Assembly (NCBI GenBank): GCA_030831265.1
Contig: JAURLM010000166.1
Span: 1-5,274, forward strand
Reading direction: 5' to 3'
Length of the DNA: 5,274 nucleotides
DNA from: Chloroflexota bacterium
GTDB taxonomy: Bacteria > Chloroflexota > Dehalococcoidia > Lucifugimonadales > Lucifugimonadaceae
How positions within the stretch are numbered: the first letter of the stretch is position 1; each line of letters begins with the position of its first letter. The notes beneath the pieces were generated by a model. The model was not told the DNA's origin, ran no database searches, and worked only from the letters and a program-made list of their open reading frames with translations. A program made the translations under genes and the position numbers. Below are positions 1-4,735 of the stretch, in pieces.

Positions 1-118
1 CACCCCAGCTTGCGGATAACGCAATACCGATGCCAACCATGATGAATCCGACTATCGCCATGCCGATGAATGCCAGCGCCATTTTGCCCGAAATCTTGAA
101 TGCCGTGCCCCAATCTAT
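1..118 (-). CDS. 5' end of a small hydrophobic (membrane) protein, partial, unusual start
   Basis: On the minus strand a frame is open from position 118 to the window edge (39 codons). It reads I-D-W-G-T-A-F-K-I-S-G-K and then a hydrophobic stretch from about residue 13 to 35 rich in Ile, Val, Gly, Met and Ala, which looks like one membrane-spanning helix near the N-terminus. A clear AGGAG (complement of 126-130) lies 7 bases before the codon at 118-116, but that codon is ATA, a very rare start. Alternatives in frame are ATG at 82-80 (no ribosome binding site, cuts off the polar N-terminus), CTG at 124-122 (too close to AGGAG) or TTG at 181-179 (no ribosome binding site). The short polar head plus single helix resembles small pump or transporter subunits such as OadG-like proteins, but this is only a resemblance. 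The rest lies outside the window, so the family cannot be named. Confidence 0.45.
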   Translation of the reverse strand, partial: MDWGTAFKISGKMALAFIGMAIVGFIMVGIGIALSASWG

Positions 119-125
119 GGTCAGT

Positions 126-130
126 CTCCT
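126..130 (-). promoter_or_regulatory. Ribosome binding site AGGAG of the minus-strand gene
   Basis: CTCCT on the + strand is AGGAG on the minus strand. Counting 7 bases downstream lands exactly on ATA at 118-116. It therefore decides in favour of a start at 118 even though ATA is not a standard start codon. Confidence 0.5.
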
Positions 131-152
131 TGTAGATTGCTGAAGTCGGCGC

Positions 153-181
153 AGAATTGCCGAAATGAGCGCAATTGTCAA
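153..181 (-). promoter_or_regulatory. Possible sigma70-type promoter for the minus-strand gene
   Basis: On the minus strand a perfect TTGACA lies at 181-176. Seventeen bases later AATTCT (158-153) occupies the -10 place but matches TATAAT at only 3 of 6 positions. Transcription would begin near 146, leaving a short leader before the AGGAG at 130. The -35 box is good and the -10 box poor, so this is tentative. No convincing promoter was seen on the + strand between here and the amidohydrolase start at 268. Confidence 0.3.
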
Positions 182-267
182 TCAGCTGACCGCAATGGCT
201 TTGACTGCCTTGCGCGTGTAATCTCCGCCCGTACTGAGCACATCCCACGTCAAACAGGACAACTCCG

Positions 268-1854
268 ATGCACTTTGACCTTCTCATCAGCGGCGGCACA
301 GTAGTCGATGGAACCGGTGCCCCCGGCAAACGGGCGGACGTCGGTATCAAGGGCAAGCGTGTCGAAAAGATTGGTGATCTGCATGCAGCCACTGCGACGC
401 GTGTCATCGATGCCACAGGACTAACGGTTACTCCCGGCTTCATTGACGTTCATGCCCATTCAGACGGAGCGCTGCTGGTCGATGGGCAACATGCCAACGG
501 TATTCGGCAAGGTGTTACGACTGAGATCATTGCCCCGGACGGCCTGACGCTTGCCCCTCTTTCAGCAGAGAACTACCGCATGTACCGCTGGTATCTCTCG
601 GGCATCCTGGGCTTGCCCCCTGAAGACCTGGACATGTCCAGCATCAAGGCTGCCCGCGCCAACTATCACAACAAGACTTCATGCAACGTCGCCATGTTTG
701 CCGGTCACGGCCCCATCAGGCTGGAAGCCGCCGGATTCAACGACGTCCCATTGACTGGCCAAATGCTGGACAAGGCGAAAAACATCCTGCATGAGTCTCT
801 GGAACAGGGCGCGTGCGGACTGGCAACGGGACTCTCCTATTATCCGCAGTCATATTCGACCACCGACGAGCTGGTTGAACTCTGCAAGGTCGTCGCAGAA
901 TTCGGTCGGCCCCTCTCAATTCACCTTCGGAACCACAATGTAGACCGCGCTCCCACAGGCGGTGGAGTCGAAGAAGCCATCGAGATAGGTCGGCGGTCAG
1001 GTGTCAAGATTCACCTTGAGCACTACCGCACGCAGCCGGGTTCCGAGGGCGACCTGGAGTCGATACTCGCCCCGGTTGATGAGGCGAAATCCGAAGGCGT
1101 GGACATCTCGCTGGAGACGTACCCGTACCCGGTCGGCTCTAGCTTTCCGCAGGCGTTCTTCCCGAGCTGGGTGCATGACGGCGGCCCGGGAAAACTGCTT
1201 GAACGGCTGTCCGACCCGGAATTGAGAATGCGCATCACCGCCGAGATGAAAGAGGTTATGTATGGTCGGCCAGCCGGGAATGTATGGAGCTGGATTGGAC
1301 CGGAAGGCGACCAGTCATTGCCGGGAATGCTGTTCGATGACATTGGAGAGAAGACCGGTGTTTCGCTCGAAGACGCTGTGTGCGACGTGATGGTCGCGTC
1401 GAACCTTGCCAGCGGATTCCGTGGAGCTCCGCCGCAGAGCACTCGTGTATGGCGGCAGATCGAAGAAGATGTGATGAAGTTGCTGGCACGCCCTGATTAC
1501 ATGGTTGGTTCTGATTCGATTCCTGTGGGTCAACTCCCGCATCCACGAGCTTATGGCTGCTTCCCGCGTGTCATTGGCAGATTACGCCGCCGCTATGGTT
1601 ACCCTCTGGAGCAAGTCATCCAGCGCGTCACCCAGAATCCGGCAGAGCGATTTGGCATGACCGGTCGAGGTGTGCACAAAACCGGCAACTTTGCTGATAT
1701 CGCCATTTTCGACGCTGATCACGTGAATGACCGCGCCAGCTTTGAAGACCCTGCTGTGTTTCCTGAAGGCATCCCGTTTGTTGTCGTCAATGGAAATGTC
1801 GCTGTTGACCATGAACGGGTCACCGGTGTGCTCGCTGGTGAAGCGGTTCCCTGA
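268..1854 (+). CDS. Amidohydrolase, N-acyl-D-amino-acid deacylase (D-aminoacylase) family
   Basis: A 528-residue cytoplasmic metal-dependent hydrolase; the family removes the acyl group from N-acyl-D-amino acids or hydrolyses related amides. It opens with the beta-sandwich strand FDLLISGGTVVDGTG, then PGFIDVHAHSD with metal-ligand histidines 62 and 64. Other family landmarks are QGVTTE (81-86), FAGHGPIR (144-151), GLATGLSYYP (184-193), IHLR with His219, IHLEHYR with His249, ETYPYPVGSS (283-292), GSDS with the presumed catalytic Asp416, HPRAYGCFPRVIGR (425-438), NPAERFG and the closing FADIAIFD strand. D-aminoacylases carry a zinc-binding Cys in the motif GNCG after GVTT; here the matching residue is Asp91 (APDG), so metal binding or substrate may differ. 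The length is slightly above the usual 480-500. ATG at 268 has AGGA at 256-259, 8 bases upstream. It stands alone, divergent from the small membrane gene. The family is certain; the substrate is not. Confidence 0.93.
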   Translation: MHFDLLISGGTVVDGTGAPGKRADVGIKGKRVEKIGDLHAATATRVIDATGLTVTPGFIDVHAHSDGALLVDGQHANGIRQGVTTEIIAPDGLTLAPLSAENYRMYRWYLSGILGLPPEDLDMSSIKAARANYHNKTSCNVAMFAGHGPIRLEAAGFNDVPLTGQMLDKAKNILHESLEQGACGLATGLSYYPQSYSTTDELVELCKVVAEFGRPLSIHLRNHNVDRAPTGGGVEEAIEIGRRSGVKIHLEHYRTQPGSEGDLESILAPVDEAKSEGVDISLETYPYPVGSSFPQAFFPSWVHDGGPGKLLERLSDPELRMRITAEMKEVMYGRPAGNVWSWIGPEGDQSLPGMLFDDIGEKTGVSLEDAVCDVMVASNLASGFRGAPPQSTRVWRQIEEDVMKLLARPDYMVGSDSIPVGQLPHPRAYGCFPRVIGRLRRRYGYPLEQVIQRVTQNPAERFGMTGRGVHKTGNFADIAIFDADHVNDRASFEDPAVFPEGIPFVVVNGNVAVDHERVTGVLAGEAVP

Positions 1855-1941
1855 TCTGCAGTGTGAAATCCAGGTGCAATTCGGTTCGGTCTGAACGTGA
1901 AATCACACAGTCATTACAGTTGTCAAGACGTGTGTACCCCA

Positions 1942-2011
1942 ATGCCTGATTCCGCGTTTTCGGCGATGCTTGCCTTATCAGGCATGGAGATATGCACTTT
2001 GCACATGCCTG
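1942..2011 (+). promoter_or_regulatory. Three-part repeat able to form two mutually exclusive hairpins
   Basis: ATGCCTGAT (1942-1950) is the exact reverse complement of ATCAGGCAT (1977-1985). CAGGCATG (1979-1986), which overlaps that second arm, is the exact reverse complement of CATGCCTG (2004-2011). The middle segment can thus pair with the upstream or the downstream copy of ATGCCTG but not both, the geometry of an attenuator or antiterminator. No T tract follows either stem and no regulator is apparent. It could equally be a decaying repeat or the 3' end structure of the amidohydrolase mRNA. Confidence 0.3.
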
Positions 2012-2016
2012 TGTAG

Positions 2017-2033
2017 CGCGCTCGCGGAGCGCG
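2017..2033. repeat. GC-rich REP-like palindrome
   Basis: CGCGCTC (2017-2023) and GAGCGCG (2027-2033) form a perfect 7-bp stem with loop GCG. GTA (2013-2015) and TAC (2034-2036) extend it past a bulged G at 2016. Short GC-rich palindromes with flanking GTAG/CTAC bases are typical of dispersed intergenic REP-type elements. With only one copy in the window, the repeated nature cannot be shown. There is no T run after it, so an intrinsic terminator is unlikely. Confidence 0.4.
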
Positions 2034-2079
2034 TACCTACATATGTTGTGTGGTTCATTCTTGGGGTGGGCTGAGATTG

Positions 2080-2484
2080 ATGGTGGCGGGGTCGCTAAGA
2101 AGCCTTCAAGAAGCCTATTTGTTTCTAACCGCCGGCACGCTGCCGACGGTCGAATGGGCATGGCTTGTTGGTCAAATTGGCGTGACTCTGATCACGCTCG
2201 CGGTCGGCGTGCGCTCGCTTGACGGATATGCAGGAGCCACAGCCATCATCATTGGCGCCGTTGTAGTTGTGCTGTACAGCGGTGTCCTCGCATTTCTTCT
2301 TCGCACAGGACGTCTGACCTGCCCCCCCCCTTTCAGAACGTCCAGTCTGGACTTTTCCAGTGGTTTCGTTCGCGGGGGGCAGGTCAGACGAACGAGCCGC
2401 AGAAGTGTCCAATGTTGTGGACATCCTGGCCAGTCAGAAAACGCCATCTCCCAAATCACCGAAATCGAAAAAGACGGCCATTGA
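2080..2484 (+). CDS. Hypothetical small membrane protein, doubtful 3' end
   Basis: From ATG 2080 the frame gives about 134 residues. Residues 1-78 look coding: two hydrophobic stretches, roughly 27-48 (WAWLVGQIGVTLITLAVG) and 54-76 (GATAIIIGAVVVVLYSGVLAFLL), separated by a short RSLDGY turn, with codon use like the neighbouring genes. From position 2311 the frame enters the 17-bp inverted repeat and becomes a Pro/Arg/Ser/Cys-rich tail that overlaps the acidic gene in another frame. The tail is therefore probably not a native C-terminus. No good ribosome binding site precedes ATG 2080 (only a G-rich GGTGGG about 9 bases upstream); GTG 2050 is an alternative in-frame start. It may be an intact two-helix protein altered at its end by the repeat, or a relic. 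No family recognised. Confidence 0.4.
   Translation: MVAGSLRSLQEAYLFLTAGTLPTVEWAWLVGQIGVTLITLAVGVRSLDGYAGATAIIIGAVVVVLYSGVLAFLLRTGRLTCPPPFRTSSLDFSSGFVRGGQVRRTSRRSVQCCGHPGQSENAISQITEIEKDGH
2311..2390. repeat. Perfect 17-bp inverted repeat, possible miniature or relic insertion element
   Basis: The left arm 2311-2327 (CGTCTGACCTGCCCCCC) is the exact reverse complement of the right arm 2374-2390. The left arm continues as a run of nine C (2322-2330), against six G on the right. Between the arms lie a second pair GAACG/CGTTC (2336-2340 and 2367-2371) and a tight hairpin GTCCAG-T-CTGGAC (2340-2352). Seen from TGACCTGCCCCCC to GGGGGGCAGGTCA the ends have the TG...CA form of many insertion-sequence termini (IS3-like ends come to mind), about 72 bp end to end and without any transposase. 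No target-site duplication is visible at the edges. It could instead be a strong mRNA hairpin between two genes. Confidence 0.6.
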
Positions 2485-2908
2485 CGATGTCGACCTCGCT
2501 GCTCTGCTGGACGTCGCCAATCAGCTGGATGCGATGCTCGGCAAGGTGGATACGCTGGCCACGGACGTTTCGGAGTTCAACAAGTCCTCAAAAACGCCTG
2601 CTGCTGCTGAACTCGAAGATGCTGAAGACCCTCTCGCATCGGCATTCGCTGACTTCGATGAGAGTGATGAGGTTGTGGAAGAAGCAGACGGTGCCCCTGT
2701 GACCGATATAAGTGCGTTGCTGGCGAATCAGAACTACACGCCGCTTGATACCGAGCATCTCGGCCTCGATGACGGCGAAGAAGATGCTGAATCGGATGGC
2801 GACGATGAAGAAGAGTTCGACCTGTCCATCTCGATGGATGTTGCCAACCAGTTGAACTCTGCATTGGATGATTCGGCAGAAAACGACGACGATCTAGCTT
2901 CCGCATAG
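2405..2908 (+). CDS. Acidic two-module protein of unknown function
   Basis: I do not recognise a family. From GTG 2405 the protein has 167 residues and begins MSNVVDILASQKTP. It seems to contain two copies of one module. Each opens with a V-D-I...A...Q...T-P motif (residues 4-14 and 99-114), then a charged linker, then an amphipathic helix ending DVANQL (30-45 and 139-154; 9 of 16 residues identical without gaps). The first linker is basic (KSPKSKK), the second strongly acidic (runs of Asp/Glu at 122-138). No membrane segment, signal peptide or cysteine is present, so it is probably cytoplasmic and partly disordered. The start is uncertain: the frame is open back to 2318 and GTG 2360 or 2417 are options. 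I chose 2405 because it places the first module at the N-terminus and avoids the inverted repeat. No clear ribosome binding site is present. Confidence 0.7.
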   Translation: MSNVVDILASQKTPSPKSPKSKKTAIDDVDLAALLDVANQLDAMLGKVDTLATDVSEFNKSSKTPAAAELEDAEDPLASAFADFDESDEVVEEADGAPVTDISALLANQNYTPLDTEHLGLDDGEEDAESDGDDEEEFDLSISMDVANQLNSALDDSAENDDDLASA

Positions 2909-3031
2909 CAACCTGTCAGCAACAACTGAGGCGCGGTAGGGAATTTAAGGCTAGAATCCCCATCTGCAACGCGGTTCGCACACGCGCACTACCCGCGAAT
3001 CAAGAAACCAGTTCAGGACAGGCTGCTCATC
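2909..3031 (+). promoter_or_regulatory. Upstream region of the aldolase with a TAGAAT -10-like box
   Basis: This 123-base gap holds TAGAAT at 2952-2957, one mismatch from TATAAT, inside GGCTAGAATCC. No good -35 box is found 16-18 bases upstream. The same heptamer CTAGAAT recurs ahead of the aminotransferase (4625-4631). For translation of the aldolase, AGG at 3020-3022 lies 9 bases before ATG 3032 and AGGA at 3015-3018 a little farther out. Confidence 0.3.
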
Positions 3032-3778
3032 ATGGAAATCCGCCCGAACCGTATTAAGCGAAAACTCGCCAACGGCGAAACGGCAATCATCATCGCCGGC
3101 ATGACCCACGCAGACGACATCGACGCGGTTGGCCCGCTCGGTTTTGACGGAGCGTGGCTGGAAGGTGAGCATGGTGCGTCTGACCCTGCTGACCTGGGTA
3201 ACCTGACCCGCGCCTGCGATGTCTGGGGAATGACGTCTGTTGCCAGGATCAACCTGAACGAACAGGGAATGATCTACCGAACACTCGACCGCGGCGCACA
3301 GGCCATCGTAGTGCCGCATGTGAACACGAAAGCTGAAGCGGTCAATGTTGTCGAAGGCGGCAAGTTCGCTCCCATCGGCAAGCGTGGCCTGTTCACCAGC
3401 CGCCAGGGCTACGGAGTGGACAACTATTTGCAGGTTGCAAACGATGAGACCGCTCTCATCGTACTAATAGAGGACATAGCTGCGTACAACAACCTTGATG
3501 AAATACTCACGGTTGACCACATTGATGCGTTTTTCGTAGCTCCGTCAGACTTTGCGGCATCCATGGGACACATTGGAAACATTGGTCACCCGGATGTACA
3601 GGCAAAAATCAACGGGTCAATCGAAAAGATCGTGAAGTCCGGCCGAACGGCAGGAACTCTTGCGACCAACGAAAATGTAGGCCGGTTTGCTGACATGGGC
3701 GTGAAGTTGTTCATGACAAACACTGCTCCCTGGTTGGCTGCCGGATCTGCTCAATTCAAGCGTAACGCTGGCCTCTAA
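3032..3778 (+). CDS. HpcH/HpaI-family class II aldolase
   Basis: A 248-residue cytoplasmic metal-dependent aldolase of the HpcH/HpaI (2-oxo-acid aldolase/citrate lyase beta-like) TIM-barrel family, which cleaves 2-keto-hydroxy acids to pyruvate and an aldehyde or the reverse. Landmarks are FDGAWLEGEHG (38-48) with the catalytic His47, ARIN with Arg72, GAQAIVVPHVNTKAEA (88-103), GKRG (116-119), LIEDIAAYNNLDEIL with metal ligand Glu147, and FVAPSDFAASMGHIGN with metal ligand Asp173. These match His45, Arg70, Glu149 and Asp175 of E. coli HpaI. The Asp of the usual D-G-E-H motif (Asp42 in HpaI) is Glu44 here. The length is typical and the chain complete. ATG 3032 begins just before the barrel. 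The FKBP gene follows 36 bases after the stop and may share the transcript. The substrate (rhamnonate-, heptanedioate- or malate-type) cannot be told from sequence. Confidence 0.92.
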   Translation: MEIRPNRIKRKLANGETAIIIAGMTHADDIDAVGPLGFDGAWLEGEHGASDPADLGNLTRACDVWGMTSVARINLNEQGMIYRTLDRGAQAIVVPHVNTKAEAVNVVEGGKFAPIGKRGLFTSRQGYGVDNYLQVANDETALIVLIEDIAAYNNLDEILTVDHIDAFFVAPSDFAASMGHIGNIGHPDVQAKINGSIEKIVKSGRTAGTLATNENVGRFADMGVKLFMTNTAPWLAAGSAQFKRNAGL

Positions 3779-3814
3779 AATCAAACTCAATCGGTATCGG
3801 GATATTTGTTAAAC

Positions 3815-4498
3815 ATGCGAATTGCTTTGAATGTGTCTAAACGCGCCCCGATTCACCGGCGCTCGCTGCTGTTAATCGCTTTTGCCCTGGCAGTAGTGAT
3901 CCTGGGCTGCCGCGGCGGTGGATCTAATCCATCAGCTGACGATCGTGATTTGCCATTGATCGTTCCAACGGTCTCGAAGACATCATGCGTGGACAAGCTT
4001 CAGCCAGAAGGCGCTCCGCAGTTTGCGGATATCGATACCAGCCGGTTCCAGGATTCGGCCACAGTCGGCTTGCGTTACTACGACATTGTTGAAGGTACAG
4101 GTGACACCCCGGAACTTGTGGACGCCGTTTCGGTCGAATACACCGGTTGGCTTGCGGATGGCTGCATGTTCGACACGTCATACATTAACGAAACGCCTGT
4201 GACATTCCCGTTGTTGCAGGTGATTGAAGGATGGCAACTGGCATTCAGCACCATGAAAGAAGGTGGAGTTCGTGTAATTGAGATCGCTCCTGATCTCGCC
4301 TACGGAGCCACAGGGCGTCCTCCACGTATCCCACCGAATGCAACGCTAATCTTCCGTGCCGAGTTGCTGAGTCGCATAACACTGGCAGAAGCACAGGCGA
4401 CGGTCGCAGCAGAGCAGGCGGTGGCCACTGCAGAGGCGGAAAGCATTTTTGCAACTGCAACGGCTGAAGCGGAACTAACTCCTGCACCAACGCCGTAG
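3815..4498 (+). CDS. Lipoprotein FKBP-type peptidyl-prolyl cis-trans isomerase
   Basis: A 227-residue envelope folding enzyme that isomerises X-Pro bonds. The N-terminus is a lipoprotein signal: KRAPIHRR, a hydrophobic core (17-30) and lipobox V-I-L-G-Cys32. A low-complexity linker follows, then one FKBP domain (about 85-188). The FKBP12 pocket residues are all present: Tyr109 (EYTGW), Phe119-Asp120, Phe131 (TFPL), Val136-Ile137 and Trp140 (QVIEGW), Tyr163 (LAYG), Phe180 (IPPNATLIF). It should therefore be active. Cys58 just before the domain and Cys117 inside it could form a disulfide outside the cytoplasm. The tail (189-227) is Ala/Glu/Thr-rich, with ATAEAE repeats suggesting a helix, and ends TPAPTP. 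ATG 3815 is preferred over the in-frame TTG 3806 because GGGA at 3799-3802 is 12 bases from the ATG but only 3 from the TTG. It probably continues the aldolase transcript. Confidence 0.93.
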   Translation: MRIALNVSKRAPIHRRSLLLIAFALAVVILGCRGGGSNPSADDRDLPLIVPTVSKTSCVDKLQPEGAPQFADIDTSRFQDSATVGLRYYDIVEGTGDTPELVDAVSVEYTGWLADGCMFDTSYINETPVTFPLLQVIEGWQLAFSTMKEGGVRVIEIAPDLAYGATGRPPRIPPNATLIFRAELLSRITLAEAQATVAAEQAVATAEAESIFATATAEAELTPAPTP

Positions 4499-4566
4499 CG
4501 GCAGTTGCAACCGGGATTGCTGGGTAAGCCGGTTCCCGGTACTGCTGCTCAGGTTTGAACCACTCG

Positions 4567-4588
4567 AACGAAGCGTGTCCTTCGTTTT
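4567..4588 (+). terminator. Possible weak intrinsic terminator of the FKBP gene
   Basis: AACGAAG (4567-4573) pairs with CTTCGTT (4580-4586) around the loop CGTGTC, and the second arm runs into four T (4585-4588). It lies about 70 bases after the FKBP stop. The stem is short and AT-containing and the T run is brief, so it would be weak at best. Confidence 0.35.
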
Positions 4589-4625
4589 GACCTTTGGTCT
4601 CTAGACCCCCTGAGCCAACCACGAC

Positions 4626-4631
4626 TAGAAT
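4626..4631 (+). promoter_or_regulatory. TAGAAT -10-like box ahead of the aminotransferase
   Basis: TAGAAT differs from TATAAT at one position and is preceded 18 bases upstream by TAGACC (4 of 6 to TTGACA). It lies about 105 bases before the aminotransferase start, leaving a leader of roughly 95 bases. The seven bases CTAGAAT are identical to those upstream of the aldolase, which gives the box some support. Confidence 0.3.
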
Positions 4632-4735
4632 GACCTGATTGCGTACATTGCAAGTTCCACGTAAGCCGAACCTGTGGCAGATTTCGATCACAACTTCCAC
4701 CCAGAATCGTCCGGCGTTGACCCGGGAGAAACCAG

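Larger units (their letters stand above)
1855..2079. other. Intergenic region rich in inverted repeats, no gene seen
   Basis: This gap follows the amidohydrolase stop. Besides the two structures listed separately, it holds an 8-base direct repeat GTGAAATC (1863-1870 and 1897-1904) and a short inverted repeat GTGTGA/TCACAC (1861-1866 and 1903-1908). Open frames crossing it on either strand encode Arg/Cys/His-rich, low-quality translations with no recognisable family and no ribosome binding site, so none is called. No hairpin here is followed by a T run, so no clear intrinsic terminator for the amidohydrolase is visible. Confidence 0.5.
4499..4735. other. Intergenic control region before the aminotransferase, no gene
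   Basis: The gap holds several small inverted repeats. ACCGGGA/TCCCGGT (4510-4516 and 4534-4540) competes with AACCGG/CCGGTT (4509-4514 and 4529-4534) for the same bases. GGTCT/AGACC (4596-4600 and 4603-4607) closes a 2-base loop. TAGAAT at 4626-4631, with TAGACC (4602-4607) 18 bases upstream, is a possible promoter. GGGAG at 4724-4728 lies 7 bases before the next ATG. Frames open across the gap on both strands give Arg/Trp/Cys-rich translations without family features, and none is called. Confidence 0.5.

Noticed and set aside
201..222. TTGACT and TGTAAT as a promoter for the amidohydrolase
   Set aside because: The two boxes are separated by only 10 bases, too short for sigma70.
1820..2161. 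Minus-strand open frame of 113 codons across the gap after the amidohydrolase
   Set aside because: It overlaps the amidohydrolase 3' end and the hairpin region, its translation is Arg/Cys/Pro-rich with no family motif, and it has no ribosome binding site.
1992..2222. Plus-strand frame of 76 codons running through the REP-like palindrome
   Set aside because: It reads straight through the palindrome, and overlaps the better-looking membrane frame; composition is Arg/His/Cys-rich.
2125..2459. Two minus-strand frames opposite the membrane and acidic genes
   Set aside because: They are antisense shadows. Their Thr/Arg/Pro-rich translations depend on the inverted repeat and lack any recognisable domain.
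4449..4510. 10-bp inverted repeat TTGCAACTGC/GCAGTTGCAA around the FKBP stop codon
   Set aside because: One arm is coding sequence in the repetitive Ala/Thr tail, the loop is 42 bases and no T run follows. A match of this length is not rare by chance in 5 kb.
4552..4561. GGTTTGAACC, resembling the T arm of a tRNA
   Set aside because: No acceptor, D or anticodon stems can be built around it.
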